From: Glutamicibacter sp. PS
Lineage (GTDB): Bacteria > Actinomycetota > Actinomycetes > Actinomycetales > Micrococcaceae
Length of the DNA: 64,000 bases
Direction of reading: 5' to 3'
Assembly: GCA_031317595.1 (NCBI GenBank)
Contig: JANCMB010000001.1
Span: 310,001 to 374,000 of the forward strand
The position numbers were made by a program, and so were the translations under genes. Shown here piece after piece: positions 29,089-39,659 of the stretch; position 1 is the first letter of the stretch, and each line of letters starts with the position of its first letter. The notes beneath the pieces are model-generated. The model saw only the letters and a list, made by a program, of their open reading frames with translations. It ran no database searches and had not been told where the DNA came from.

Positions 29089-32000
29089 ATGCTTCTGACA
29101 CTGCTAGGTGCGCTCGTGCTCCTCATCCCGGCCCTCGCGCTGGGCTTTTGGCTTGGCCGCCTCGGCCGTGAACGCGTCCTACGTGATCAGCGGGCCAAGA
29201 TCTGGCAGGAAGGCTACGACGCAGCGGTCAACTACCGCGAGCAGCAACGTGATTCCGCGCAGGAGCTAGACACCGCTTCCACTGCCAATTCCACTCCGCC
29301 CAGCCCCGCACCGTGGCCCGAGCCGCCTCCGGCCCAGAGGCCGGAACGCGACCGTATTTTTGACACGACGGCACGCCCGCCACAGCCAGCTCCTCCGGGA
29401 GCACCGCCCGCCGCACCGACAGTACAGCCTTGGAGACCTGCCACAGCGCAGGGCGCACCGGTTGGTACCGGCAACCTGCCGCCAGCACCCCCGGTCGGTG
29501 CACCGAAACGTCCGGCCCGAGTGCTTAGCCCCCGTGAACGCGAACTGCGTAATATCAACATCACGCTCTACGTAGCCGCATTGCTCATCGTCGCCGCCGG
29601 CGCCGGGTTCCTCACCTTCGCGCTGCCGCCACTGGCCAAGGTTGTTCTGCTGGGTCTCATTGCCGTCGGCTTCTACCTGGCGGGGTTGATCACCCACGCG
29701 CGGAAACGCGCATTGCGCCCGGCGGCCACCGCCTTTGCCGGCACCGGGCTGGCCCTGCTCCCGCTGTGTGCCTGGGCCACCTATTCTTCACTGGGCGCCG
29801 ATGGTGCCCTGACCTGGTTCGCCTATTCCTTGGTCTCCACGTTGGCGTTTGGCTACGCGACCGTGCGGCTCAATTCCAAGATTCTGGCCTGGTTGGCGGT
29901 GGCGATCCTCATCTCCACGGCCATGGCCTCAGCCTCGGTGCTGCAGCAATCCATCATGAGCTATCTGCTCGCTCTGCTAGTGCTCTCCGGGATCTTCCTG
30001 TTCTTGCTCCTGCGTCAGCCGCGGATTACCCAGAGCATATTCGCCGAGCCGATCCGGCAGACCGGGCGCGTGCTGCCGATGATCACCGCACTACTAGCCT
30101 TCCTGCTGTTCGGGAGTTTGGGCAGTGGCCGCCTCTTTTGGATCTTCGCGCTCATCGGCGCCCACACCGTGCTTCGGTTGGCGCTGGAAACCACGCATCG
30201 ATGGCTGAAACTCATCGGCGCACGGCTGGCGTTGACCGCCGCTACGCTCTTCGGAATGGACTACCTAGGCGCCGAGCTCTCCTGGATCATGAGCGTGGCC
30301 GCATTGCTCATCGCCGGGCAGGCGGCCGCAGTCGCGGCGTTCGCACCGAGCTACCGCGCGCGATGCGGCGTCAGCTTCAGCCGGTATCGAGCCGAGCGAG
30401 CTGCCAGCTGGGCGCTGACACTGTTCTGCGTGGGTTTGGTGTTGGTTGGCGACACGGCCGCCGCGCAGTCGCCGTGGTTCTATCTGCTGGTGATCCCGGC
30501 GCTGCTCGTGATGAACCTCCCTGTGCTACGTCAGCGTGCACTGGTGGAAATGGTCGCGGTGCCGCTGCTTGCGCTCTGCTCCAATGCGGGCTCTCAGTAC
30601 TATCCTTGGCTTCCGTTGCCCGCCCTGTTGGTGGCTCTGCTCGTGCTCGGCTTTGCGGGCCGACACGCCCTGCCAATCAGGGGCGAATGGTTGGCACACC
30701 TACGCTGGCTACTGGTGCTGAACATGCTGGCGCTGCTGGGTTATCTGGCGCAGTGGCTCAGCGTCGGCGAGGGGATGGAAACCACGGCGCTAGGTGTCAG
30801 CCTCGGGCTGGGACTCGGCTTCCTCGGTACCCTGATCTGGTTGAGCTACGCCGGCCGACTGTTGACTCATGACGCACAGTCCGAAGCGCACCATGTGGCA
30901 CGGAACCTAGCCAGTCTGTTGGGGTTGGTTTTGGTCCTCGCGGTACTCCGTGCATTGGCCGACGAAGGCTCGGCCCGGCTCGGATTTCTGGGGCTCGGTG
31001 CCGGATGGTGCTTGGTGTTTCTGGCGCTGGCCGGACTCGGCGTGGTGATCCGGTTGGCTGCCGTGCAGGCACGGACGCGCCCCGGTTCGTTGTCGCACCT
31101 GGCAGCATTGGCCACCGGTGCGCTGATCTTCTTCGGATCCTTCCTCGATGATTCCTGGTGGCTCGCGCCGGTGATCGCAGCCGCCAACCTGGTGTACTAC
31201 GCGGTGGTGGAGCGCCGGCAAGAACTGGGCTGGCTACGCGTGCTACTTGTCGTGTTGGGGCAGGTCCAGCTTTCGCTGGCATCCTGGTGGACCGTCTACC
31301 AACTCGAGATTGATATCCACGGGCAGTTGGCCATCGTGGCGAGTACGGTGATGGTGCCGCAGACCGCACGGTTGATCGTGCATTGGCGGCAACGCACCGC
31401 GTTGCGGGTCGAGCATGGGCTGATCGCCGCGCTCTTGCCGGTGCTGCTCCTGCTGACTCTTGGCATTTACCTATTCGATCCGCTGACCGCCGACCGTGGC
31501 ACCACAATGCTGCTGGCGCTATATCTCGTGGCGCATGCGCTGGTCTGCGCCAAGGCGTTTTCCGGGCAGCCACGCGTTGCCTTGCATCATGTGGCTATCC
31601 CGCTCGGGATGGTGCTACTCCTCGCGGCCCCGGCCATGAACTTCTCGACTGCCCTTGGCTGGCTCCGCACCAGTTGGTACACCCCGGTGCTGGCCTGCAC
31701 GCTCTTGGTTGCCTTGGCATGGGCTGCGGTTCTCGTTGAATGGTTGACTAGGAGCCGCTTCGAGTTTGTTCCGGCGACCGTCACCGGGCTCGTGGTGCCG
31801 CTGAGCATCAGCGTGCTGTGGACGGAAGGCTACGGATGGGTCGCGGCAGCTCTGGGCACCTTGGCTTGCTACCTGGCCTTGCTGGTACACACCCGCCGGC
31901 TAACGCTTGGCGCCTTGCTGGCGACCATGCTGGTACCCAGCGCACTGTACTCGGCGATTCTGGCCTTCCGCCGGGGACCGAGCGGCGGTATTGGGTTCAC

Positions 32001-32949
32001 ATGGGATTACTTCTGGACCATGACCATCGCCGCGCTGCTTTTGTTTGTCCTTGCGTTGCTTCATGGCCGCTACGGCGAGGAGCCGGGACGCTACCGCTTC
32101 GGCCGACCGGCCAGTGGTGCGGAGGCGGTCGGCGCCGCCGGGCGCTTCTATGCGGCCGGGATGATTCTGGCGCTCTTTGCCGCTGGCCTCGACGCGCACC
32201 TGCGTCAAGCAGAACTCTGGGCGGTGCTGCTCGGGATCGTGCTCATGGCGGCAGCCGGGTTCCTTGTCCGGCTGTACGAGATACCGGGACGCTTTGCTCG
32301 GGGAGCAACCGATGTCTACCTGATCTATCTGGGCGCCTTGGCACTGTCGGGTTACGACCGGTTGGTGAGCACGCCCACCCCGAGCGCCGCGCTGTTTTAC
32401 TTCGCCATGCTCGCAGCCTTGATCGTGCTGCGTCACCTGATCGGGCGCCGTGCGGTGCTCGCGAAGCGGTGGGGGATCGCCACCCTGATCCTCAACAGCA
32501 TGGCCCTGCTCAGTGCGTTGATCGATGGGGCGGTCGTCGTGCAGGTCTTGGTGCTCACCCTCTACGCCGTGGGCTTGGCCCTAGGACTCGTACTCTCCGA
32601 CAAGTTTTACCTCTGGTTCTCCGCGGTAGGGATCACGCTGTCGGTGATGTGGTTCCTGCGTTACCTAGCGGTGCTGTGGCTCGTGGTGATCGGTGCCGGC
32701 CTGATTGTGTTGGCCATCCGGAGCCTGCAACGCACCGAAGGGCGCGGACGCCCGGAGCAGGGGAGCGCGCCGCCGGCGCAGCCGATGCCGCCGCAGCCGA
32801 TGGCAGCGATGCCACCGAATCAAGGTGCACCGCCCATGGACCCGCCGGCGCCCAATGCGCCGCGTCAACCGTGGCGTCCGCCGGGACGAGGCGTCCAGCC
32901 AACGCAGCCGCCGCAGCCACCACATCCACCGGAGCACGAGCAAGGCTGA
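29089..32949 (+). CDS. Very large polytopic membrane protein, unknown function (1286 aa)
   Basis: I do not recognise a named family with certainty. An N-terminal helix (LLTLLGALVLLIPALALGFWLG) is followed by a charged stretch and a proline-rich segment (about 65-145). After PRERELRNINITLYVAALLIVAAGAGFLTF come roughly 30 or more membrane helices up to about residue 1220, then a Pro/Gln/Met-rich tail of about 60 residues. No ATPase or catalytic motif is visible. The ATG follows GGGGAGAG; a TTG just before it is possible. It stands alone between the tuf terminator and the S10 operon. Antisense and frame-shifted open frames over it are shadows. Confidence 0.85.
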   Translation: MLLTLLGALVLLIPALALGFWLGRLGRERVLRDQRAKIWQEGYDAAVNYREQQRDSAQELDTASTANSTPPSPAPWPEPPPAQRPERDRIFDTTARPPQPAPPGAPPAAPTVQPWRPATAQGAPVGTGNLPPAPPVGAPKRPARVLSPRERELRNINITLYVAALLIVAAGAGFLTFALPPLAKVVLLGLIAVGFYLAGLITHARKRALRPAATAFAGTGLALLPLCAWATYSSLGADGALTWFAYSLVSTLAFGYATVRLNSKILAWLAVAILISTAMASASVLQQSIMSYLLALLVLSGIFLFLLLRQPRITQSIFAEPIRQTGRVLPMITALLAFLLFGSLGSGRLFWIFALIGAHTVLRLALETTHRWLKLIGARLALTAATLFGMDYLGAELSWIMSVAALLIAGQAAAVAAFAPSYRARCGVSFSRYRAERAASWALTLFCVGLVLVGDTAAAQSPWFYLLVIPALLVMNLPVLRQRALVEMVAVPLLALCSNAGSQYYPWLPLPALLVALLVLGFAGRHALPIRGEWLAHLRWLLVLNMLALLGYLAQWLSVGEGMETTALGVSLGLGLGFLGTLIWLSYAGRLLTHDAQSEAHHVARNLASLLGLVLVLAVLRALADEGSARLGFLGLGAGWCLVFLALAGLGVVIRLAAVQARTRPGSLSHLAALATGALIFFGSFLDDSWWLAPVIAAANLVYYAVVERRQELGWLRVLLVVLGQVQLSLASWWTVYQLEIDIHGQLAIVASTVMVPQTARLIVHWRQRTALRVEHGLIAALLPVLLLLTLGIYLFDPLTADRGTTMLLALYLVAHALVCAKAFSGQPRVALHHVAIPLGMVLLLAAPAMNFSTALGWLRTSWYTPVLACTLLVALAWAAVLVEWLTRSRFEFVPATVTGLVVPLSISVLWTEGYGWVAAALGTLACYLALLVHTRRLTLGALLATMLVPSALYSAILAFRRGPSGGIGFTWDYFWTMTIAALLLFVLALLHGRYGEEPGRYRFGRPASGAEAVGAAGRFYAAGMILALFAAGLDAHLRQAELWAVLLGIVLMAAAGFLVRLYEIPGRFARGATDVYLIYLGALALSGYDRLVSTPTPSAALFYFAMLAALIVLRHLIGRRAVLAKRWGIATLILNSMALLSALIDGAVVVQVLVLTLYAVGLALGLVLSDKFYLWFSAVGITLSVMWFLRYLAVLWLVVIGAGLIVLAIRSLQRTEGRGRPEQGSAPPAQPMPPQPMAAMPPNQGAPPMDPPAPNAPRQPWRPPGRGVQPTQPPQPPHPPEHEQG

Positions 32950-33343
32950 GGCGAAGATCACTGGCCTCGGATGCGCCCAATGATTTGCGCGTTCGGGGCC
33001 GACCTGTCAGACTGGATAAGTTGCTTGTTTGCAACTCGATCCCCGTGACGGGGTAATCGATACGATTCCGACGACCGGGATCGGCTCTCACTCAGGATAA
33101 TGCCTGGGGTTCGGGACCGATACAACTGCTTGGATGAACAGACCAACGAGGGCATGAGAATTGCCAGGGTTTGTTGCGACTGAAATATTCGCGACACGCC
33201 CGACCGCGTGGGTCGGAGCCACCTGCGGGTGAGGAACCCGGATTTATCCGGATTCAGTCGCAGTGTAAGGCGTGCCGGTTCCTTGAGGGAACCCGTAGGG
33301 CACAGTAACTGTAGAGAGTGCTATCAGAAAGAGGCATGACGCC
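32950..33343 (+). promoter_or_regulatory. S10-operon upstream region
   Basis: This 394-base gap has no convincing gene. Small hairpins are AGTTGC/GCAACT (33019-33036) and CCCCG/CGGGG (33041-33053). Candidate promoter elements are GATAAT at 33096-33101 and TTGCCA at 33161-33166 with AATATT 17 bases on; neither is decisive. The region likely carries the S10-operon promoter and leader. Confidence 0.35.
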
Positions 33344-33652
33344 ATGGCGGGACAGAAAATCCGCATCCGGCTGAAGTCGTATGACCACGAGGTCATTGAC
33401 GTTTCTGCCCGGAAGATCGTTGAGACGGTCACGCGCGCAGGCGCAACCGTAGTCGGCCCAGTGCCGCTGCCGACGGAGAAGAACGTGTACTGCGTTATCC
33501 GTTCGCCCCACAAGTACAAGGACAGCCGTGAGCACTTCGAAATGCGCACGCACAAGCGTCTGATCGACATCGTCGATCCGACCCCGAAGGCCGTTGACTC
33601 GCTGATGCGTCTCGACTTGCCAGCGGACGTCAACATCGAAATCAAGCTCTAG
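33344..33652 (+). CDS. rpsJ: 30S ribosomal protein S10
   Basis: The 102-residue protein begins [19 protein letters not shown] and contains [30 protein letters not shown], the family core. S10 sits in the 30S head and also binds NusG and NusB in transcription. It heads an eleven-gene operon to rpsQ and is followed by rplC after 19 bases with GGGGAGG between. Confidence 0.98.
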   Translation: MAGQKIRIRLKSYDHEVIDVSARKIVETVTRAGATVVGPVPLPTEKNVYCVIRSPHKYKDSREHFEMRTHKRLIDIVDPTPKAVDSLMRLDLPADVNIEIKL

Positions 33653-33671
33653 GGGAGGTGCTGAGAAAACT

Positions 33672-34322
33672 ATGACCGCAACCCGTAAAGTTCAGGGCCT
33701 GCTGGGCACGAAGCTCGGCATGACCCAGGTTTGGGACGAAAACAACAACCTGATCCCGGTCACCGTCGTGCAGGCTGACAGCAACGTTGTCACCAAGCTC
33801 ATCAATGAAGAGCGCGATGGCTACACCGCAGTTCAGATCGGCTACGGCCAGATCGACCCACGCAAGGTCACCAAGCCGCTGGCTGGTCACTTTGAAGCTG
33901 CCGGCGTGACCCCACGTCGTCACCTGGTCGAACTGCGCACCGATGATGCCGCAGAGTACACCGCCGGCCAGGAGCTGTCCGTCGAGCTGTTCACCGCCGG
34001 CCAGAAGGTCGACGTCGTGGGTACCTCGAAGGGTAAGGGCTTCGCTGGTGTTATGAAGCGCCACAACTTCAAGGGCGTCTCCGCTTCTCACGGTGCTCAC
34101 AAGAACCACCGCAAGCCAGGTTCCATCGGCGGCGCAACCACCCCAGGTCGCGTTTTCCGTGGTCAGCGCATGGCCGGTCGCATGGGTGCAGAGCGTGTTA
34201 CCACGCAGAACCTGACCGTTCACGCCATTGACGCTGAGAAGAACCTCCTGCTGATCAAGGGTGCCGTTCCAGGCGCTCGCGGTCGCGTCGTGCTCGTACG
34301 CACCGCTGTGAAGGGAGCATAA
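33672..34322 (+). CDS. rplC: 50S ribosomal protein L3
   Basis: The 216-residue protein starts [20 protein letters not shown] and has the signature [13 protein letters not shown] with the rRNA-contacting loop [17 protein letters not shown] near the peptidyl transferase centre. L3 is an early 50S assembly protein. It is four bases ahead of rplD. Confidence 0.97.
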   Translation: MTATRKVQGLLGTKLGMTQVWDENNNLIPVTVVQADSNVVTKLINEERDGYTAVQIGYGQIDPRKVTKPLAGHFEAAGVTPRRHLVELRTDDAAEYTAGQELSVELFTAGQKVDVVGTSKGKGFAGVMKRHNFKGVSASHGAHKNHRKPGSIGGATTPGRVFRGQRMAGRMGAERVTTQNLTVHAIDAEKNLLLIKGAVPGARGRVVLVRTAVKGA

Positions 34323-34326
34323 GCTA

Positions 34327-34929
34327 ATGACTAAGGCACTTAACGTCGAACTGCCTGCAGAGATCTTCGACGTACAGACCAACGTTCCGCTGCTGCACCA
34401 GGTAGTTGTCGCGCAGCTGGCCGCCGCACGTCAGGGCACTCACAAGACCAAGACTCGCGCCGAGGTTTCTGGTGCAGGTCGCAAGCCGTTCAAGCAGAAG
34501 GGTACCGGCCGCGCCCGTCAGGGTTCGATCCGTGCTCCGCACATGACCGGCGGTGGCATTGTCCACGGTCCGACCCCGCGCGACTACTCGCAGCGCACCC
34601 CGAAGAAGATGAAGGCCGCCGCCCTGCGTGGCGCCCTGTCGGATCGCGCCCGCTTCGGTCGCGTCCACGTCATCGAGAACGTGGTGGACGGCGAGACTCC
34701 GTCGACCAAGGGCGCGCTTGCTACCCTGCGTTCGCTGACCGAGCGTAAGAACCTGCTGGTCGTTATCGACCGCGCCAACGATGTGGCAGCACTCTCCGTG
34801 CGCAACCTCGCAGACGTGCACGTTCTCTACGTTGACCAGCTGAACACCTACGATGTTCTGGTTTCGGACGACGTGGTCTTCACCAAGGCCGCCTTCGATG
34901 CCCTGGTTCAGAAGGAGGAAGCCAAGTGA
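34327..34929 (+). CDS. rplD: 50S ribosomal protein L4
   Basis: The 200-residue protein contains the extended loop [25 protein letters not shown] that lines the exit tunnel near the macrolide site. In E. coli, L4 represses the S10 operon; whether it does so here is unknown. Its TGA overlaps the GTG of rplW by four bases. Confidence 0.97.
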   Translation: MTKALNVELPAEIFDVQTNVPLLHQVVVAQLAAARQGTHKTKTRAEVSGAGRKPFKQKGTGRARQGSIRAPHMTGGGIVHGPTPRDYSQRTPKKMKAAALRGALSDRARFGRVHVIENVVDGETPSTKGALATLRSLTERKNLLVVIDRANDVAALSVRNLADVHVLYVDQLNTYDVLVSDDVVFTKAAFDALVQKEEAK

Positions 34930-35228
34930 GCGTCTTCTCTAAGGCACCGCACGACGTGGTCATCGCACCCGTCGTTTCGGAAAAGAGCTACGGTCTGATC
35001 GACGAAGGTAAGTACACCTTCGAGGTCGCACCGGGTTCCAACAAGACGGAAATCAAGTACGCCGTTGAAAGCATTTTCAACGTCAAGGTTGACTCCGTAA
35101 ACACCATCAACCGAGCCGGTAAGCGCAAGCGCACCCGCTTCGGGTGGGGGCAGCGCAAGAACACCAAGCGCGCCATCATCACCCTGAAGGAAGGCTCGAT
35201 TGACATCTTCGGCGGTCCGCTTTCCTAA
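34926..35228 (+). CDS. rplW: 50S ribosomal protein L23
   Basis: This 100-residue protein starts at a GTG overlapping the rplD stop ([22 protein letters not shown]). It carries the conserved [21 protein letters not shown] loop. L23 lies at the tunnel exit and docks trigger factor and the signal recognition particle. AAGGAGG lies inside the end of rplD at good spacing. Confidence 0.96.
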   Translation: MSVFSKAPHDVVIAPVVSEKSYGLIDEGKYTFEVAPGSNKTEIKYAVESIFNVKVDSVNTINRAGKRKRTRFGWGQRKNTKRAIITLKEGSIDIFGGPLS

Positions 35229-35260
35229 GCGGAGACCACTTTAACGAGGAATTAGAATAA

Positions 35261-36100
35261 ATGGGAATTCGTAAGTACAAGCCGACTACCCCGGGCCTGC
35301 GTGGCTCGTCGGTAGCCGACTTCGCAGAAGTTACCCGGTCGACCCCGGAAAAGTCGCTGGTTCGCCCGCTGACCAAGTCCGGCGGCCGTAACAACTCCGG
35401 TAAGATCACCACCCGTCACAAGGGTGGCGGACACAAGCGCGCCTACCGTCTGATCGACTTCCGTCGTCACGACAAGGACGGCGTGCCGGCAAAGGTTGCT
35501 CACATCGAGTACGACCCGAACCGTACCGCCCGTATCGCGCTGCTCCACTACGTGGACGGCACCAAGCGTTACATCATCGCACCGAACAAGCTGAGCCAGG
35601 GCGACACCGTCGAGGCCGGTCCGAACGCGGATATCAAGCCAGGCAACAACTTGCCGCTGCGCAACATCCCGGTCGGTACCGTGATCCACGCTGTTGAGCT
35701 GCGTCCGGGCGGCGGCGCCAAGATGGCCCGCTCCGCCGGCGCATCGATCCAGCTGGTGGCCCGTGAAGGTCGCTTCGCCCAGCTGCGTCTGCCTTCGGGC
35801 GAAATCCGCAACGTTGACGTGCGCTGCCGCGCAACCGTCGGCGAGGTGGGTAACGCCGAGCAGATCAACATCAACTGGGGTAAGGCCGGCCGTATGCGCT
35901 GGAAGGGCGTTCGCCCGACCGTGCGTGGTGTGGCCATGAACCCGATCGACCACCCACACGGTGGTGGTGAAGGTAAGACCTCCGGTGGTCGCCACCCGGT
36001 CAACCCTAACGGTAAGCGTGAAGGACGTACTCGCCGTCCGAACAAGGAAAGCGACAAGCTTATTGTGCGTCGCCGTCGTACCGGCAAGAACAAGCGATAG
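35261..36100 (+). CDS. rplB: 50S ribosomal protein L2
   Basis: The 279-residue protein has the signature [19 protein letters not shown], including the histidine close to the peptidyl transferase centre, and the N-terminal [19 protein letters not shown]2 is needed for subunit association and peptidyl transfer. GAGGA precedes the ATG; rpsS follows after 12 bases. Confidence 0.98.
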   Translation: MGIRKYKPTTPGLRGSSVADFAEVTRSTPEKSLVRPLTKSGGRNNSGKITTRHKGGGHKRAYRLIDFRRHDKDGVPAKVAHIEYDPNRTARIALLHYVDGTKRYIIAPNKLSQGDTVEAGPNADIKPGNNLPLRNIPVGTVIHAVELRPGGGAKMARSAGASIQLVAREGRFAQLRLPSGEIRNVDVRCRATVGEVGNAEQININWGKAGRMRWKGVRPTVRGVAMNPIDHPHGGGEGKTSGGRHPVNPNGKREGRTRRPNKESDKLIVRRRRTGKNKR

Positions 36101-36112
36101 GAGCCTGGAAAC

Positions 36113-36394
36113 ATGCCACGCAGCCTGAAGAAAGGCCCCTTCGTCGATCAGCACCTGTACCTGAAGGTGCAGGCTGAGAACGAAAAGGGCACCAAGAACG
36201 TCATCAAGACGTGGTCCCGCCGTTCGATGATTGTCCCGGACATGCTGGGACACACCATCGCCGTGCACGACGGACGTAAGCACATCCCGGTGTTTGTCAC
36301 CGAAGCGATGGTTGGACACAAGCTCGGTGAGTTTGCTCCGACCCGCACGTTCCGTAGCCACGTGAAGGACGACAAGAAGGGTAAGCGCCGCTAG
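36113..36394 (+). CDS. rpsS: 30S ribosomal protein S19
   Basis: The 93-residue protein begins [17 protein letters not shown] and has the head-domain motif [28 protein letters not shown] in full. S19 contacts tRNA in the A site and the 50S central protuberance. A 58-base gap with AGAAGGAAA separates it from rplV. Confidence 0.97.
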   Translation: MPRSLKKGPFVDQHLYLKVQAENEKGTKNVIKTWSRRSMIVPDMLGHTIAVHDGRKHIPVFVTEAMVGHKLGEFAPTRTFRSHVKDDKKGKRR

Positions 36395-36452
36395 GCCCCG
36401 CGAGGGACCTAGAGGAGCTTGCACTTCTTCGATAGACGAGAGAAGGAAAGCA

Positions 36453-36818
36453 ATGGAAGCCAAGGCTATTGCGCGTCACATCCGCGTAACGCCTATGAAG
36501 GCCCGGCGCGTCGTCAACCTTGTTCGTGGCTTGCAGACGAACGAGGCATTGGCAGTACTGAAGTTTGCCCCTCAGGCAGCTTCGGAGCCAGTGTACAAGG
36601 TTGTCGCATCGGCAGTGGCTAACGCCCGTGCCGCCGCGGACCGCGCAGGTGAAGCATTCAATGAGGACGAGCTGTACATCAGCGAGGCGTTTGTTGACGA
36701 GGGTCCGACCATGAAGCGGTTCCAGCCGCGCGCTCAGGGTCGTGCCTACCAGATCAAGAAGCGCACCAGCCACATCACCGTGGTTGTTTCAACCCCGGAG
36801 AAGGGTGGGGAGAAGTAA
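36453..36818 (+). CDS. rplV: 50S ribosomal protein L22
   Basis: The 121-residue protein starts [20 protein letters not shown] and carries the beta-hairpin region [21 protein letters not shown], whose tip reaches the exit tunnel and influences macrolide binding. Its stop directly abuts the rpsC ATG, so the two are translationally coupled. Confidence 0.97.
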   Translation: MEAKAIARHIRVTPMKARRVVNLVRGLQTNEALAVLKFAPQAASEPVYKVVASAVANARAAADRAGEAFNEDELYISEAFVDEGPTMKRFQPRAQGRAYQIKKRTSHITVVVSTPEKGGEK

Positions 36819-37607
36819 ATGGGACAGAAGGTAAACCCGAACGGATTCCGTCTCGGCATCACCACTGACCACGTTTCGCACTGGTTCGCCGATGGCAACA
36901 AGCCGGGTCAGCGCTACAAGGATTACGTGAAGGAAGACGTAAAGATCCGCGAGCTGCTGTCCACTGGTATGGACCGCGCCGGTATCGCCCGCGTCGAGAT
37001 CGAGCGCACCCGTGACCGCGTGCGTGTGGACATCCACACCGCCCGCCCGGGTATCGTTATCGGTCGCCGTGGCGCCGAAGCTGACCGCATCCGCGGTGAG
37101 CTGGAGAAGCTGACCGCTAAGCAGGTTCAGCTGAACATCCTCGAGGTCAAGAACCCTGACATGGAGGCCATGCTGGTCGCCCAGGGCATCGCCGAGCAGC
37201 TCGCTTCGCGTGTGGCATTCCGCCGCGCAATGAAGAAGGCTATGCAGTCGGCCATGCGCGCTGGTGCCAAGGGCATCCGTGTTCAGTGCTCCGGCCGTCT
37301 GGGTGGCGCTGAAATGTCGCGTAAGGAGTTCTACCGCGAGGGTCGCGTGCCGCTGCACACCCTGCGTGCGAACATCGACTTCGGCAAGTTCGAAGCCAAG
37401 ACCACCTTCGGCCGCATCGGCGTGAAGGTTTGGATCTACAAGGGCGACGTAACCGCTAAGGAACTGGCTGCTCAGCAGGCCGCTGCCGCTCCGGCACGCG
37501 GTGGCCGTGGTGGCGACCGTCCGCGCGGTGGCGAGCGCCGTCGTCGTAACGACCGCAACAAGGGTGCCGCTGTGGCAGCTCCTGCCGCGGAAGGAGGAGA
37601 GGCTTAA
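36819..37607 (+). CDS. rpsC: 30S ribosomal protein S3
   Basis: The 262-residue protein has a KH domain ([21 protein letters not shown]) and the conserved [27 protein letters not shown] run seen in pieces across its C-terminal half. A tail of about 45 residues, rich in Arg, Gly and Ala ([21 protein letters not shown]), extends beyond the E. coli length. S3 forms part of the mRNA entry site and helicase. Confidence 0.97.
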   Translation: MGQKVNPNGFRLGITTDHVSHWFADGNKPGQRYKDYVKEDVKIRELLSTGMDRAGIARVEIERTRDRVRVDIHTARPGIVIGRRGAEADRIRGELEKLTAKQVQLNILEVKNPDMEAMLVAQGIAEQLASRVAFRRAMKKAMQSAMRAGAKGIRVQCSGRLGGAEMSRKEFYREGRVPLHTLRANIDFGKFEAKTTFGRIGVKVWIYKGDVTAKELAAQQAAAAPARGGRGGDRPRGGERRRRNDRNKGAAVAAPAAEGGEA

Positions 37608-38024
37608 ATGCTTATCCCACGTCGAGTGAAGTTCCGTAAGCAGCACCACCCGAAGCGTTCGGGCGCTGCCAAGGGCGGAACCACCGTTGCATTCGGTGAA
37701 TACGGCATTCAGGCGCTGACTCCGGCCTACGTGACCAACCGTCAGATCGAAGCCGCTCGTATCGCCATGACCCGTCACATCAAGCGTGGCGGTAAGGTGT
37801 GGATCAACATCTACCCTGACCGTCCGTTGACCAAGAAGCCTGCCGAAACCCGTATGGGTTCCGGTAAGGGTTCGCCGGAATGGTGGGTCGCTAACGTCAA
37901 GCCGGGGCGCGTCATGTTCGAGCTCTCCGGTGTCAGTGAAGAGGTAGCACGCGAGGCCCTGCGCCTGGCAATCCACAAGCTGCCGATGAAGGCACGCATC
38001 GTGCGTCGTGAGGGTGGTGAATAG
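37608..38024 (+). CDS. rplP: 50S ribosomal protein L16
   Basis: The 138-residue protein begins [19 protein letters not shown] and includes [20 protein letters not shown], the loop that binds near the A-site tRNA. L16 is a late assembly protein. The ATG directly follows the rpsC stop and rpmC follows after two bases. Confidence 0.97.
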   Translation: MLIPRRVKFRKQHHPKRSGAAKGGTTVAFGEYGIQALTPAYVTNRQIEAARIAMTRHIKRGGKVWINIYPDRPLTKKPAETRMGSGKGSPEWWVANVKPGRVMFELSGVSEEVAREALRLAIHKLPMKARIVRREGGE

Positions 38025-38026
38025 GG

Positions 38027-38287
38027 ATGGCTATCGGTTCGAAGGACCTAAGCATGGAGTCTCTGGACGGCTTCGATAACGCTCGTCTGAACGAGGAGCT
38101 GAAGAAGGCCAAGGCTGAACTGTTCAACCTCCGTTTCCAGTCGGCCACCGGTCAGCTCGAGACCCACGGCAACCTGAAGAAGATCAAGCGCGACATCGCA
38201 CGCATCTACACCGTGCTGCGTGAACGCGAGTTGGGCATTCGCCAGGATGTTGTTGTGCCGGCTGAAGAGACCAAGGAAGCCAAGTAA
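38027..38287 (+). CDS. rpmC: 50S ribosomal protein L29
   Basis: The 86-residue protein is longer than the usual 63-70 residues: it has about ten extra N-terminal residues ([10 protein letters not shown]) and an acidic C-terminal tail ([12 protein letters not shown]). The core [20 protein letters not shown] and the later [16 protein letters not shown] are canonical. A start at the ATG at 38054 (MESLDGFD) would give a more ordinary length, but GGATGG spacing and the two-base gap to rplP support the first ATG. Confidence 0.93.
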   Translation: MAIGSKDLSMESLDGFDNARLNEELKKAKAELFNLRFQSATGQLETHGNLKKIKRDIARIYTVLRERELGIRQDVVVPAEETKEAK

Positions 38288-38574
38288 TGAGCGAGAAGGA
38301 GAACGGTGTGGACAACGCAACCGAGCGTAACTACCGCAAGACCCTCCGTGGTTACGTGGTTTCTGACAAGATGCAGAAGACCATCGTTGTCGATGTTGAG
38401 GACCGTGTGAAGCACGCCCTCTACGGCAAGGTTATGCGTCGTAACAAGAACGTGAAGGCTCACGACGAGAACAACGAGGCCGGCATCGGTGACTTGGTTG
38501 TAATCGCCGAGACCCGTCCGCTGTCCGCTGACAAGCGTTGGCGTCTGGTGGAGATCGTCGAGAAGGCCAAGTAG
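38287..38574 (+). CDS. rpsQ: 30S ribosomal protein S17
   Basis: The 95-residue frame starts at an ATG overlapping the rpmC stop by one base. A GTG at 38308 ([15 protein letters not shown]) has a better Shine-Dalgarno sequence (AAGGAG, six bases away) and would give 88 residues; the sequence does not decide. The S17 core [20 protein letters not shown] and [23 protein letters not shown] is intact. It is the last gene of the S10 operon and is followed by a terminator. Confidence 0.95.
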   Translation: MSEKENGVDNATERNYRKTLRGYVVSDKMQKTIVVDVEDRVKHALYGKVMRRNKNVKAHDENNEAGIGDLVVIAETRPLSADKRWRLVEIVEKAK

Positions 38575-38606
38575 CCAACTCGTGATTCCACGGATCACAT
38601 AGCAGA

Positions 38607-38654
38607 ACTTCGCCCCCGGAACTTCCCTTGGAAGAACCGGGGGCGAAGTCTTTT
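38607..38654 (+). terminator. Terminator ending the S10 operon
   Basis: Arms 38607-38619 and 38637-38649 are perfect 13-base complements enclosing a smaller CTTCC/GGAAG stem, followed by CTTTT. It separates rpsQ from the EEP-family gene, so the spc operon needs its own promoter. Confidence 0.9.
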
Positions 38655-38729
38655 AAGCAGCCCCTGGTGTGCGGGGTGTCGGGGTAGAGTGCGGCGGAAG
38701 TAACGCCACCAGTGAACTAGGCTCGGAGC

Positions 38730-39659
38730 ATGCAGCTTCCCTCTCTGCGCATCCTTGCAGTGCCCTGCGTTGTGCTTGCGCTGACGAGCGTGGCGCTCTT
38801 GCCGCATCTGCAGTTACCCGGTGTTGGCTGGTTGCCCCAACTTCAAGCCCTTGTGCCGCTTATGCCGCCGCTACTTGCCGTGGCGATCGCCGTCGTTGCG
38901 TTGCGCCGCCGCTGGAGGTGGGCGGCAGTTACCGTTGCGGTGCTGGCCTTGGCCGGCTATCCGTTGCTAGCACCCAGCTCCGCGGCCATACCGGACTCGG
39001 CCGAGTCGTTCAGCGTGTTCAGTTTCAACGCCGGCCGCGCGCAGGCCGACCCCGATGAGCTCGCCGCGGTGATCCGCGCCGAACACCCGGAGGTGCTCGT
39101 GCTCGTGGAAACCAGCGAGCCGTTACATCGAGAACTTGAGCGACGAGGTGCCCTAGCGGACTATAAGTACCGCACCGCACCCGTGCCCACCGGCGGTCAG
39201 CGAGATACGGTGATCTTCTCCGCGCTGCCTCTGACAGAGCTGGCCCCGATGAGCGACACCGGATGGTACGAGCTTCCCGCCGCGACCGTAGAGTTCGCCG
39301 GCGGTCCGGTGATGATCGCTGGGGTACATGTGCGGTCGCCGTTGGGGGAGTCCACGACCTGGGCCCGGGGACTGGCGGCGCTTAGTCGTTGGGCCGATGC
39401 CGCACCGGCGCCGGTGGTGCTCGCCGGGGACTTCAACGCCCACCGGGGTCATCCGGCCTTCCGTCAGCTTGCCGACACCATGAGTTCGGCCGACGGATTG
39501 ATCGCGGCACCCACGTGGTCTCCGCTACCGCAACTGCCATCGTTATTGACCATTGACCACCAGTTGTCCAAGGGACTGAAAGCGGGGCACGCCCGCACCT
39601 TCGAGGTGGCCGGATCCGATCATCGCGCCCTGCTCGCACGCTTTACGCCGCAGTTCTAG
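38730..39659 (+). CDS. Membrane-anchored endonuclease/exonuclease/phosphatase family protein
   Basis: The 309-residue protein has two to three N-terminal hydrophobic segments (to about residue 85) and then an extracytoplasmic EEP domain. Motifs are FSVFSFNAGRAQ, LVLVETSEP with the metal-binding Glu, VMIAGVHVRSPLG, VVLAGDFNAHRGHP with the Asp-Asn pair, and the C-terminal GSDHRALLARF. These match the DNase I/sphingomyelinase fold. The substrate may be nucleic acid, phospholipid or sugar phosphate; the membrane anchor favours a surface role. It is inserted between the S10 and spc operons. Confidence 0.88.
   Translation: MQLPSLRILAVPCVVLALTSVALLPHLQLPGVGWLPQLQALVPLMPPLLAVAIAVVALRRRWRWAAVTVAVLALAGYPLLAPSSAAIPDSAESFSVFSFNAGRAQADPDELAAVIRAEHPEVLVLVETSEPLHRELERRGALADYKYRTAPVPTGGQRDTVIFSALPLTELAPMSDTGWYELPAATVEFAGGPVMIAGVHVRSPLGESTTWARGLAALSRWADAAPAPVVLAGDFNAHRGHPAFRQLADTMSSADGLIAAPTWSPLPQLPSLLTIDHQLSKGLKAGHARTFEVAGSDHRALLARFTPQF

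Noticed and set aside
29766-33056. Second-frame plus-strand frames (29766-30872 and 31818-33056) inside the giant membrane protein
   Set aside because: They are arginine- and glycine-rich shadow translations of the hydrophobic frame, without conserved features.
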